Part shown: in pieces, positions 22,311-34,972 of the stretch
How the letters are laid out: each line of letters opens with the position of its first letter
How positions within the stretch are numbered: the first letter of the stretch is position 1
Source of the DNA: Panorpa germanica
Lineage: Eukaryota > Arthropoda > Insecta > Mecoptera > Panorpidae
DNA: 64,000 nucleotides
Direction: 5' to 3'
Assembly: GCA_963678705.1 (NCBI GenBank)
Contig: CAVMBN010000199.1
Span: forward strand, 248,001 to 312,000
The notes under the pieces: generated by a model
The model's input: only the letters and a program-made list of their open reading frames with translations
What the model was told of the DNA's origin: nothing
Databases searched by the model: none
Program-made: the position numbers and the translations under genes

Positions 22311-24095
22311 TATAGCAGCACTTGTGTATACAAATGTGCATGATAAAATAAAACAAATTTTTATAACTTTTAACCATATATTTGTATGTAAAAACTTATT
22401 TTTTTTGTATTGAATTTTACTTTACCACACAATCTAAATGTATTTTAAAGTAACAGAAATGTATTAATATTTTAAAATTTTTATTTTTTTATTTTCATCA
22501 CTACAATTTTTGTGTAAAAGAGACACAGTTAGTACAACTGCAAGTTCAAAAAATATAAAAGTTATTATTAATTTTAATTTCACATTATATATAGCAGCAC
22601 TTGTGTGAACAAATGTGTATGTTTTAATAAAAAAAAACTATTTAATAACTTTTAACCATATAATTGTATGTAAAAATGTATTTTTTTGTGAAAAATGTCA
22701 CGTTAACACCCACTCTTAAGCTATTTTAAAGTAACAAAAATGTACTAATATTTTAAAAATTTTATTTTTTTAGTTCCATCATTACTATTTTTGTGTAAAA
22801 AAGACACAGTTGGTACATCTGCAAGTATAAAAAATATAAAAGTTAATAATAATTTTAATTTCATATTATATAAGCAGCATTTGTGTGAACAAATGTGCAT
22901 GTTATAATAAAAAAAACTATTTAATAACTTTTAACCATATAATTGTATGTAAAAATGTATTTCTTTGTATAGAATGTCACGTTATCACCCACTCATAAGC
23001 TATTTTAAAGTAACATAAATGTGTTAATATTTTAAAATTTTTATTTTTTTATTTCCATCACTACATTTTTTGTGTAAAAGAGACACAGTTAGTACAACTG
23101 CAAGTTCAAAAAATATAAATGTTATTATTAATTTTAATTTCATATTATATATAGCAGCACATGTGTAAACAAATGTGCAAGTTATAATAAAAAAAAACTA
23201 TTTAATAACTTTTAACCATATAATTGTATCTAAAAATGTATTTTTTTGTAAAAAATGTCACGTTAACACCCACTCTTAAGCTATATAAAGTAACAGAAAT
23301 GTATTAATATTTTAAAATTTTTATTTTTTTAGTTCCATCATTACTATTTTTGTGTAAAAAAGACACAGTTGGTACATCTGCAAGTTTAAAAAATATAAAA
23401 GTTATTAATAATTTTAATTTCATATTATATAAGCAGCATTTGTGTGATTAAATGTGCATGTTATAATAAAAAAAAAACTATTTAATAACTTTTAACCATA
23501 TAATTGTATGTAAAAATGTATTTATTTGTATAGAATGTCACGTTATCACCCACTCTTAAGCTATTTTAAAGTAATAGAAATGTGTTATTGTTTTAAAAAT
23601 TTTAATTTTTTAGTTTCATCAATATTATTTTTGAGTAAAAAAGACACAGTTTGTACAACTGCAAGTACAAAAAATATAAAAGTTAATAATAATTTTAATT
23701 TCATATTATATATAGCAGCACTTGTGTATACAAATGTGCATGATACAATAAAACAAAATTTTATAACTTTTTACCATATATTTGTATGTAAAAATTTATT
23801 TTTTTGTATTGAATTTTACTTTACCACACAATCTAAATGTATTTTAAAGTAACAGAAATGTATTAATATTTTAAAATTTTAATTTTTTTAGTTCCATCAC
23901 TACAATTTCTGTGTAAAAAAAAAAACACAGTTAGTACAACTGCAAGTTCAAAAAATATAAAAGTTATTATTAATTTTAATTTCATATTATATATAGCAGC
24001 ACTTGTGTGAACAAATGTGCATGTTATAATAAAAAAAAAACTATTTAATAACTTTTAACCATATAATGGTATGTAAAAATGTATTTTTTTGTATA

Positions 24096-24406
24096 TGTAC
24101 GAAATAAAACCATGCGAGTAAGATAGATTGAATAATTTATTCAATTATTCAACAATAAAATTAATTTACACTTTTATTAAATAACTTTAACCAAAATTTT
24201 TATAATACAAAATGGTTGCTAATCATGATACTTGACAGCGTAAAAGCCAAAACACGACTAACTGCCTCGGTATATGCCCGTGGCGTACAGTCCAATAGTC
24301 GTAATGTTGCTATGCGTATAACTTCTACTAGAGACAACAATACATTACAATGTTGGAATGTCAGCAAAGACATATCTTATGTTCTGTACTAATTTTGTAC
24401 TGAACA
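24096..24406 (-). repeat. BEL copy 2, 3' LTR
   Basis: 311 bp, TG...CA, the counterpart of 12277-12587 with a few substitutions (for example attcttata to atttttata and gttgccatg to gttgctatg). Confidence 0.9.
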
Positions 24407-24620
24407 TAAATTGCGAGCCCAGGATAAATAGATAAGCTCACAACCAATATCAAATTATACAATATTACATAAAATTATTATAAACAAAATTACACAAAAT
24501 AATATAAACTTCTTAATTCTATGGTAGTCTACATAATTTTGTGAAAATAATATAAAACAAATTAATAACTATCCTAAATATAACAGAAACCGTAATTATC
24601 AATGTAGCATACAATATCAT

Positions 24621-26270
24621 TTACATAATTGGCACAACAATCATCAACTTAGTTACAATAATAGTAATGAGCCAAAAATGTTTCAGTTTAATGATGTTAG
24701 AAAATTCTTTAAACAACTCCAACAGTAAAGGTGCTTGTTCTACTTCAATGTTGTAAGCATTGCTATTAGTATCTTCACCTTCTGATGAAAGTATTATATT
24801 TGAATCAGAAATTTTATCTGTTGCTTGTTTTATTTGCGCCAGCAACGCTGCGCTTATAAGCTCAAGTTGGGGTAATGTAAGTACCTTACTTGATGGAGCC
24901 ACACTAGACTTGCAGCAAATTAAATTTGTTTTTATCTTGCTATTTATAAAAATAATATTGTGTTTCAAACCTAATGTCATAATAATGGTTGATTTGTTTA
25001 ATAATGTTTTATAGACCTCCAATAGTGAAGGATTGCGTCTAAATCTTTTTTCTAACACGTTAAATCTTTGCAGGGCGACTGAGAAAGAATCCCCCAATTC
25101 TATTTTATTTACTGAGCTGAGTAATGGCAAATCAACAGTTAAATTATTATTTTTAAGTGCTACTGAATTTTGAAAGTTATGTTCAGCCTTTAAGTATTCC
25201 TCAGAAAACTTATCTGATTCCTCTGGGACTTTCTCAGTCGTCCAAGATTGTTCCATAACATTCTCAAGGTTTGTATGGTCATAAATAGCAAGATTACATA
25301 CAATATTATTATGTGAATACTTATTTTGATTATGCAATTTTCTTGGAACCACATTTCCAAATGTGTTTTGTTGATCAATAAATTTTTCTTTATAATTATT
25401 GTCATGTGACATATTTTTATAATCTGAACTATACTCAAGTGCAATTGCACGTCTTTCTAAAAATGAAATAAATTCTGCCATAGTAGGCAGTTTTTCTAAA
25501 TTTCTTTCCATGTGGAAAGTGCGGTTAGTAACGATATCTAATTTTCTACTTAAGGTTGAGATTAAAATCATATCCCATTTGTCTACAGGCTCATCAAGAT
25601 TTTTTAACGCTTGTAATTGCTGTTTGACTTGACATAAAAAAGCCCTTATAGCGACTGCAGTACCTTTCTGCATGTTTGGAATATCAAGTAGTATACTAAT
25701 ATGATTAAAGATTAATCTCGCCTTATTTTCATACCGCGCTAACAATAAATCAAGAGCCTCTTTGTATGAGCTGTTCACAAGCGGCAGATTTATAATTATT
25801 GAGAGAGCCTCATCGAGGAGATACTTTCTCAAATAAAAAAGTCTTTGTACATCGGACAATGAGGTATTATTATGAACAACTGCTTGGAAGAGCTCATAAA
25901 AGGGCTTAAACCTGGTTATATCCTTGCTATCGAAGGTTGGAATTTCCACCGCTGGGAGCTTCAATGGAACTAAGTTAGGCCTATCAACTTCTTTTAATCT
26001 ATTGATGCTAGCATTTAATTTTGCTAGAATATTAAAATACTTTTCTTCAACTTCTTCTATGTCTTCATCATCTTGATCATTAATCTCTAAAATGCTGTAC
26101 TGCGTGAGCTCGTACGATTGAAATGTAGTCATCAACTTTTCTTTTTTCACCTCCAGCAACTCCACTGTAGCGGAGCCGAGAGCTCTTGGGTCGCTGACGT
26201 AATTGTCCATCCTTGATATTAAACTTTTTGCAGTCGTCCGCGCCGTTCTAAGCCTTTTCAATCCCTCCAT
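24621..26270 (-). CDS. BEL/Pao gag (DUF1759) fused to pol remnants, copy 2
   Basis: 549 codons, the same architecture as the ORF at 12802-14451: DUF1759 gag domain at residues ~100-290, pre-RT pol segment at ~340-420, pre-RNase H segment at ~453-480. Differences from copy 1 are few: SKDITRF for SKDKPRF near residue 117, NHISILL for NHIIILL near 190, IIMTLG for IIMILG near 430, and ILSSEG for ILPSEG near 492. ITRF is closer to what the family shows at the first site, so copy 1 may carry the derived state. Both frames are open, but two recent copies are too few to infer selection. Confidence 0.75.
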   Translation of the reverse strand: MEGLKRLRTARTTAKSLISRMDNYVSDPRALGSATVELLEVKKEKLMTTFQSYELTQYSILEINDQDDEDIEEVEEKYFNILAKLNASINRLKEVDRPNLVPLKLPAVEIPTFDSKDITRFKPFYELFQAVVHNNTSLSDVQRLFYLRKYLLDEALSIIINLPLVNSSYKEALDLLLARYENKARLIFNHISILLDIPNMQKGTAVAIRAFLCQVKQQLQALKNLDEPVDKWDMILISTLSRKLDIVTNRTFHMERNLEKLPTMAEFISFLERRAIALEYSSDYKNMSHDNNYKEKFIDQQNTFGNVVPRKLHNQNKYSHNNIVCNLAIYDHTNLENVMEQSWTTEKVPEESDKFSEEYLKAEHNFQNSVALKNNNLTVDLPLLSSVNKIELGDSFSVALQRFNVLEKRFRRNPSLLEVYKTLLNKSTIIMTLGLKHNIIFINSKIKTNLICCKSSVAPSSKVLTLPQLELISAALLAQIKQATDKISDSNIILSSEGEDTNSNAYNIEVEQAPLLLELFKEFSNIIKLKHFWLITIIVTKLMIVVPIM

Positions 26271-26916
26271 CTTGCTTAGGTGATAAACTCGTACTTGTAT
26301 GATAGATGAAACGTGGATGACAAAACTAATCCAGGTTAATACAGCAACTTAAGAAGTTTTTAATAAATTGGTACTTGTAGATAGTAATAATAGCTTTGTA
26401 CCTTCATGAGTAAAAAAGTATTTTACTCTCTTCCAGCATCCATGTATCCTTTTCCGTAATGATAACTTTCTTGAATAATTTTTCTTGAAATATAAATGTG
26501 TAGTAACCAAATCGTCTATGAATCCGTCTAAATCAAGCGTTGCATTACCCAATCAATGGCAATTGATGACTTGCCGGGCCGCCATAGGGTAAATGTAAAA
26601 AATAGCTTGTACACGTGTCGGGTATTATACAGATGTAACCTCAAAACACAACGAGATCACACGCGGTTACCAATGGCTTGTAAGACTAGTTTTGTTTGTA
26701 GGAATTAAAACCTTCTTGAAATGTAATTGTAATATCCAAATCCTCCGTGAATCCGTTAAAATAAAGCGTAGCATTATTCAATCAATGGCAATTGTGACTT
26801 CTAGAGTCGCCAAGGGGTAAATGTAAAAAAACGCCTCAAAACACAACGAAAACACACGCGGTTAATAAACTCGAAGGACCAGCTTTGCTTGTAAGGCTCG
26901 AAGGACCAGCGTCGCA
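26271..26916 (-). other. BEL copy 2 leader
   Basis: Counterpart of 14452-15097, with the same internal duplication and the same doubled TGGTCCTTCGAG primer site (26870-26882 and 26895-26909). No separate gene is seen. Confidence 0.75.
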
Positions 26917-27216
26917 TGTACGAAATAAAACCATGCGAGTAAGATAGATTGAATAATTTATTCAATTATTCGACAATAAAATTAATTTACACTTTTATTA
27001 AATAACTTTAACCAAAATTCTTATAATACAAATCATGATACTTGACAGCGTAAAAGCCAAAACACGACTAACTGCCTCGGTATATGCCCGTGGCGTACAG
27101 TCCAATAGTCGTAATGTTGCCATGCGTATAACTTCTACAAGAGACAACAATACATTACAATGTTGGAATGTCAGCAGAGACATATCTTATGTTCTGTACT
27201 AATTTTGTACTGAACA
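26917..27216 (-). repeat. BEL copy 2, 5' LTR
   Basis: 300 bp, counterpart of 15098-15397; the satellite resumes after GTATA. Confidence 0.9.
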
Positions 27217-30200
27217 GTATAGAATGTCACGTTATCACCCACTCTTAAGCTATTTTAAAGTAACAGAAATGTGTTATTTTAAAAATTTTATTTTTTTAGT
27301 TCCATCATTACTATTTTTGAGTAAAAAAGACACAGTTGGTACAACTGAAAGTACAAAAAATATAAAAGTTATTAATAATTTTAATTTCATATTATATATG
27401 GCAGCACTTGTGTATACAAATGTGCATGATAAAATAAAACAAAATTTTATAACTTTTAACCATATATTTGTATGTAAAAATTTATTTTTTTGTATAGAAT
27501 TTCACTTTACCACACAATCTAAATGTATTTTAAAATAACAGAAATGTATTAATATTTTAAAATTTTTATTTTTTTAGTTTTATCACTACAATTTTTGTGA
27601 AAAAGAGAAACAGTTGGTACAACTGCAAGTATAAAAAATATAAAAGTTAATAATAATTTTAATTTCATATTATATATAGCAGCACTTGTGTGAACAAATG
27701 TGCATGTTATAATAAAAAAAAACTATTTAATAACTTTTATCCATATAATTGTATGTAAAAATGTATTTTTTTGTATAGAATGTCACGTTATCACCCACTC
27801 TTAAGCTATTTTAAAGTAACAGAAATGTGTTATTTTAAAAAATTTATTTTTTTAGTTTCAACATTACTTTTTTTGAGTAAAAGAGACAAAGTTGATACAA
27901 CTGCAAGTACAAAAAATATAAAAGTTAATAATAATTTTAGTTTCATATTATATATAGCAGCACTTGTGTATACAAATGTGCATGATAAAATAAAACAAAA
28001 TTTTATAACTTTTTACCATATATTTGAATGTAAAAATTTATTTTTTTGTATTGAATTTCACTTTACCACACAATCTAAATGTATTTCAAAGTAACAGAAA
28101 TGTATTAATATTTTAAAATTTTAATTTTTTTAGTTCCATCACTACAATTTTTGTGTAAAAGAGACACAGTTAGTACAACTGCAAGTTCAAAAAATATAAA
28201 AGTTATTATTAATTTTAATTTCACATTATATATAGCAGCACTTGTGTGAACAAATGTGCATGTTATAATAAAAAAAAACTATTTAATAACTTTTAAACAT
28301 ATAATTGTATGTAAAAATTTATTTTTTTGTAAAGAATGTCACGTTAACACCCACTCTTAAGCTATTTTAAAATAACAGAAATATATTAATATTTTAAAAT
28401 TTTTATTTTTATAGTTCCATCTTTACTATTTTTAAGTAAAAAAGACAGTTGGTACAACTGCAAGTATAAAAAATATAAAAGGTAATAATAATTTTAATTT
28501 CATATTATATAAGCAGCACTTGTGTGAACAAATGTGCATGTTATAATAAAAAAAAAATATTTAATAACTTTTAACTATATAATTGTATGTAAAAATGTAT
28601 TTTTTTGTTTAGAATGTCACGTTATCACCCACTCTTAAGCTATTTTAAAGTAACATAAATGTGTTATTATTTTAAAAATTTTATTTTCTTAGTTCCATCA
28701 TTACTACTTTTGAGTAAAAAAGACACAGTTGGTACAACTACAAGTATAAAAAATATAAAAGTTAATAATAATTTTAATTTCATATTATATATAACAGCAC
28801 TTGTGTGAACAAATGAGCATGTTATAATAAAAAAAAAACTATTTAATAACTTTTAACCATATAATTGTATGTTAAAATGTATTTTTTTGTAAAAAATGTC
28901 ACGTTAACACCCACTCTTAAGCTATTTTAAAGTAACAGAAATGTATTACTATTTTAAAATTTTTATTTTTTTAGTTCCATCATTACTATTTTTGTGTAAT
29001 AAATACACAGTTGGTACATTTGCAAGTATAAAAAATATAAAAGTTAATAATAATTTTAATTTCATATTATATAAGCAGCACTTGTGTGAACAAATGTGCA
29101 TGTTATAATAAAGAAAAAGCTATTTAATAACTTTTAACCATATAATTGTATGTAAAAATGTATTTCTTTGTATAGAATGTCACGTTATCACCCACTCTTA
29201 AGCTATTTTAAAGTAACATAAATGTGTAATTATTTTAAAAATTTTTTTTTTTATATCCATCATTACTACTTTTAAGTAAAAAAGACACAGTTGGTACAAC
29301 TACAAGTATAAAAAATATAAAAGTTAATAATAATTTTAATTTCATATTATATATAGCAGCACTTGTGTGAACAAATGTACATGTTATAATAAAAAAAAAA
29401 CTATTTAATAACTTTTAACTATATAATTGTATGTAAAAATGTAATTTTTTGTATAGAATGTCACGTTATCACCCACTCTTAAGCTATTTTAAAGTAACAG
29501 AAATGTGTTATTATTTCAAAAATTTTATTTTTTTAGTTCCATCATTACTATTTTTGGGTAAAAAAGACACAGTGTGTACAACTGCAAGTACAAAAAATAT
29601 AAAAGTTAATAATAATTTTAATTTCATATTGTATATAGCAGCACTTGTGTATACAAATGTGCATGATAAAATAAAACAAAATTTTATAACTTTTAACCAT
29701 ATATTTGTATGTAAAAATTTATTTTTTTGTATTAAATTTCACTTTACCACACAATCTAAATGTATTTTAAAGTAACAGAAATGTATTAATATTTAAAATT
29801 TCTGTTTTTTTAGTTCCATCACTACAATTTTTGTGTAATTGAGACACAGTTAGTACAACTGCAAGTTCAAAAAATATAAAAGTTATTATTAATTTTAATT
29901 TCATTTTATATATAGCAGCACTTGTGTGAACAAATGTGCATGTTATAATAAAATAAAAACTATTTAATAACTTTTAACCATATAATTGTATGTAAAAATG
30001 TATTTTTTTGTATAGAATGTCACGTTATCACCCACTCTTAAGCTATTTTAAAGTAACAGAAATGTGTTATTATTTTAAAAATTTTATTTTTTTAGTTCCA
30101 TCATTACTATTTTTAAGTAAAAGAGACACAGTTGGTACAACTGCAAGTACAAAAAATATAAATGTTAATAATAATTTTAATTTCATATTATATATAGCAG

Positions 30201-31511
30201 CACTTGTGTATACAAATGTGCATGATAAAATAAAACAAAATTTTATAACTTTTAACCATATATTTGTATGTAAAAATTTATTTTTTTGTATTGAATTTCA
30301 CTTTACCACACAATCTAAATGTATTTTAAAGTAACAGAAATGTATTAATATTTTAAAATTTTTATTTTTTTAGTTCCATCACTACAATTTTTGTGTAAAA
30401 GAGACACAGTTAGTACAACTGCAAGTTCAAAAAATATAAAAGTTATTATTAATTTTAATTTCATATTATATATAGCAGCACTTGTGTGAACAAATGTGCA
30501 TGTTATAATAAGAAAAAAACTATTTAATAACTTTTAACTATATAATTGTATGTAAAAATGTATTTTTTTGTAAAGAATGTCACGTTAACACCCACTCTTA
30601 AGCTATTTTAAAGTAACAGAAATGTATTAATATTTTAAAATTTTTATTTTTTTAGTTCCATCTTTACTATTTTTAAGTAACAGACACAGTTGGTACAACT
30701 GCAAGTATAAAAAATATAAAAGTTAATAATAATTTTAATTTCATATTATATATAGCAGCACTTGTGTGAACAAATGTGCATGTTATAATAAAAAAAACTA
30801 TTTAATAACTTTTAACCATGTAATTGTATGTAAAAATGTATTTTTTTGTATAGAATGTTACGTTATCACCCACTCTTAAGCAATTTTAAAGTAACAGAAA
30901 TAGATAAATATTTTAAAATTTTTATTTTTTTAGTTCCATCACTACAATTTTTGTGTAAAAGAGACACAGTTAGTACAACTGCAAGTTCAAAAAATATAAA
31001 TGTTTTTATTATATTTAATTTCATATTATATATAGCAGCACTTGTGTGAACAAATGTGCATATTATAATAAAAAAAAACTATTTAATAACTTTTAACCAT
31101 ATAATTGTATGTAAAAATGTATTTTTTTGTACAGAATGTCACGTTATCACTCACTCTTAAGCTATTTTAAAGTAACAGAAATGTGTTATTATTTTAAAAA
31201 TTTTATTTTTTTAGTTCCATCATTACTATTTTTGAGTAAAAGAGACACAGTTGGTACAAGTACGCAAGTACAAAAAATATAAATGTTATTATTAATTTTA
31301 ATTTCATATTATATATAGGAGCACTTGTGTATACAAATGTGCATGATAAAATAAAACAAAATTTTATAACTTTTAACCATATATTTGTATGTAAAAACTT
31401 ATTTTTTTGTATTGAATTTTACTTTACCACACAATCTAAATGTATTTTAAAGTAACAGAAATGTAATAATATTTTAAAGTTTTTATTTTTTTAGTTCCAT
31501 CATTACTATTT

Positions 31512-34309
31512 TTGAGTAAAAGAGACACAGTTGGTACAACTGCAAGTACAAAAAAAATAAATGTTAATAATAATTTTAATTTCATATTATATATAGTAGC
31601 ACTTGTGTATACAAATGTGCATGATAAAATAAAACAAAATTTTATAACTTTTAATTATATATTTGTATGTAAAAATTTATTTTTTTGTATTGAATTTCAC
31701 TTTACCACACAATCTAAATGTATTTTAAAGTAACAGAAATGTATTAATATTTTAAAATTTTTATTTTTTTAGTTCCATCACTACAATTTTTGTGTAAAAG
31801 AGACACAGTTAGTACAACTGCAAGTTCAAAAAATATAAAAGTTATTATTAATTTTAATTTCATATTATATATAGCAGCACTTGTGTGAACAAATGTGCAT
31901 GTTATAATAAGAAAAAAACTATTTAATAACTTTTAACTATATAATTGTATGTAAAAATGTATTTTTTTGTAAAGAATGTCACGTTAACACCCACTCTTAA
32001 GCTATTTTAAAGTAACAGAAATGTATTAATATTTTAAAATTTTTATTTTTTTAGTTCCATCTTTACTATTTTTAAGTAACAGACACAGTTGGTACAACTG
32101 CAAGTATAAAAAATATAAAAGTTAATAATAATTTTAATTTCATATTATATATAGCAGCACTTGTGTGAACAAATGTGCATGTTATAATAAAAAAAACTAT
32201 TTAATAACTTTTAACCATGTAATTGTATGTAAAAATGTATTTTTTTGTATAGAATGTTACGTTATCACCCACTCTTAAGCAATTTTAAAGTAACAGAAAT
32301 AGATAAATATTTTAAAATTTTTATTTTTTTAGTTCCATCACTACAATTTTTGTGTAAAAGAGACACAGTTAGTACAACTGCAAGTTCATAAAATATATAT
32401 GTTTTTATTAATTTTAATTTCATATTATATATAGCAGCACTTGTGTGAACAAATGTGCATATTATAATAAAAAAAAACTATTTAATAACTTTTAACCATA
32501 TAATTGTATGTAAAAATGTATTTTTTTGTACAGAATGTCACGTTATCACCCACTCTTAAGCTATTTTAAAGTAACAGAAATGTGTTATTATTTTAAAAAT
32601 TTTATTTTTTTAGTTCCATCATTACTATTTTTGAGTAAAAGAGACACAGTTGGTACAAGTACGCAAGTACAAAAAATATAAATGTTATTATTAATTTTAA
32701 TTTCATATTATATATAGGAGCACTTGTGTATACAAATGTGCATGATAAAATAAAACAAAATTTTATAACTTTTAACCATATATTTGTATGTAAAAACTTA
32801 TTTTTTTGTATTGAATTTTACTTTACCACACAATCTAAATGTATTTTAAAGTAACAGAAATGTAATAATATTTTAAAGTTTTTATTTTTTTAGTTCCATC
32901 ATTACTATTTTTGTGTAAAAGAGACACAGTTGGTACAACTGCAAGTACAAAAAAAATAAATGTTAATAATAATTTTAATTTCATATTATATATAGTAGCA
33001 CTTGTGTATACAAATGTGCATGATAAAATAAAACAAAATTTTATAACTTTTAATTATATATTTGTATGTAAAAATTTATTTTTTTGTATTGAATTTCACT
33101 TTACCACACAATCTAAATGTATTTTTAAGTAACAGAAATGTATTAATATTTTTAAATTTTTATTTTTTTAGTTCCATCACTACAATTTTTGTGTAAAAGA
33201 GACACAGTTAGTACAACTGCAAGTTCAAAAAATATAAAAGTTATTATTAATTTTAATTTCATATTATATATAGCAGCACTTGTGTGAACAAATGTGCATG
33301 TTATAATAAGAAAAAAACTATTTAATAACTTTTAACCATATAATTGTATGTAAAAATGTATTTTTTTGTAAAGAATGTCACGTTAACACCCACTCTTAAG
33401 CTATTTTAAAGTAAGAGAAATGTATTAATATTTTAAAATTTTTATTTTTTAAGTTCTATCATTACTATTTTTGAGTAACAAAGACACAGTTGGTACAACT
33501 GCAAGTATAAAAAATATAAAAGTTAATAATAATTTTAATTTCATATTATATATAGCAGCACTTTTGTGAACAAATGTGCACGTTATAATAAAAAAAACTA
33601 TTTAATAACTTTTAACCATATAATTGTATGTAAAAATGTATTTTTTTGTATAGTTATTATATATATATATATATAAACGTTATCACCCACTCTTAAGCAA
33701 TTTTAAAGTAACAGAAATGTATAAATATTTTTAAATTTTTATTTTTTTAGTTCCATCACTACAATTTTTGTGTAAAAGACACACAGTTAGTACAACTGCA
33801 AGTTCAAAAAATATAAATGTTTTTATTAATTTTAAATTCATATTATATATAGCAGCACTTGTGTAAACAAATGTGCATGTTATAATAAAAAAAAACTATT
33901 TAATAACTTTTAACCATATAATTGTATGTAAAAATGTATTTTTTTGTACAGAATGTCACGTTATCACCCACTCTTAAGCTATTTTAAAGTAACAGAAATG
34001 TGTTATTATTTTAAAAAATTTATTTTTTTAGTTCCATCATTACTATTTTTGAGTAAAAGAGACACAGTTGGTACAACTGCAAGTATAAAAAATATAAATG
34101 TTATTATTAATTTTAATTTCATATTATATATAGCAGCACTTGTGTATACAAATGTGCATGATAAAATAAAACAAAATTTTATAACTTTTAACCATATATT
34201 TGTATGTAAAAACTTATTTTTTTGTATTGAATTTTACTTTACCACACAATCTAAATGTATTTTAAAGTAACAGAAATGTAATAATATTTTAAAGTTTTTA
34301 TTTTTTTAG
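31512..34309. repeat. Five-monomer local tandem duplication inside the satellite
   Basis: The sequence from about 31512 recurs from 32911, a shift of 1399 bp (five monomers), with few differences. The counterpart block near 20249 has a single copy. It includes repeated private variants such as gtacaagtacgcaagtac and cagaaatagataaat. This is a local copy-number gain after the large block duplication. Confidence 0.8.
33659..33675. repeat. AT dinucleotide run, second copy
   Basis: Seventeen bases, the same context as 20997-21013; part of the duplicated block. Confidence 0.85.
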
Positions 34310-34676
34310 TTGCATCATTACTACTTTTGAGTAAAAAAGACACAGTTGGTACAACTACAAGTATAAAAAATATAAAAGTTAATAATAATTTTAATTTCAT
34401 ATTAGATATAGCAGCACTTGTGTGAACAAATGTGCATGTTATAATAAAAAAAAAACTATTTAATAACTTTTAACCATATAATTGTATGTAAAAATGTATT
34501 TTTTTGTATAGAATGTCACGTTATCACCCACTCTTAAGCTATTTTAAAGTAACAGAAATGTGTTATTATTTTAAAAATTTTAGTTTTTTAGTTCCATCAT
34601 TACTATTTTTGAGTAAAAGAGACACAGTTGGTACAACTGCAAGTACAAAAAATATAAATGTTATTATTAATTTTAA

Positions 34677-34972
34677 TTTCATATTATATTTTTTTTTTTT
34701 TTTTTTTTATTTAACGTCGGCCTATTTCCGATGCTGAGTCCTATCACCGACGACCTTCTTCAATGTTGGCAGTATTTATGGTGTCATGGCCTCATATATG
34801 TGGGCTACACCACTGCCTAATAACTGTACGATTATGTATGACCATAATCAATATAAGTTCATAATAACCAAACCCAGAAAATATATATCTGGTCCGGGGA
34901 TCGAACCCGAAGACACAGCAGTCGGCGTCAAGCATCAATGCTCTCGCCCACTGTGTCGTCTTTCATATTATA
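34677..34972 (-). mobile_element. tRNA-derived SINE with target duplication, copy 2
   Basis: The body is 34689-34960, 272 bp as in the copy at 22027, with two substitutions (gtgtcgtgg to gtgtcatgg and atctagtcc to atctggtcc). A box 34948-34957, B box 34897-34907, T run 34689-34708, and the same tttcatattata duplication. It was carried here by block duplication. The corresponding monomers near 39185 and 43661 are uninterrupted and show the pre-insertion site. Confidence 0.87.

Larger units (their letters stand above)
15398..24095. repeat. 280-bp satellite block between the two BEL copies
   Basis: About 30 monomers in alpha, beta and gamma classes, interrupted only by a SINE at 22027-22298. 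Alpha monomers with the longest open frame begin near 15405, 15961, 17639, 18198, 18754, 21291, 21851 and 23535. Spacings are multiples of ~280 (556, 559, 560 and so on). From 15398 to about 23520 the block is nearly the same as 27217-36185. There is no host gene. Confidence 0.95.
24096..27216 (-). mobile_element. BEL/Pao LTR retrotransposon, internally deleted, copy 2
   Basis: 3121 bp, the same length as the copy at 12277, with a constant offset of 11819 and about ten substitutions. LTRs are 24096-24406 (311 bp) and 26917-27216 (300 bp), with the same 11-bp difference between them. It is flanked by the same GTATA (24091-24095 and 27217-27221) and by the same satellite variants. Two independent insertions would not share all this, so the copy arose by duplication of a larger block. 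Confidence 0.92.

Noticed and set aside
22124-22315. 63-codon plus-strand frame in the SINE
   Set aside because: It is antisense to a pol III-type element containing A and B boxes; not coding.
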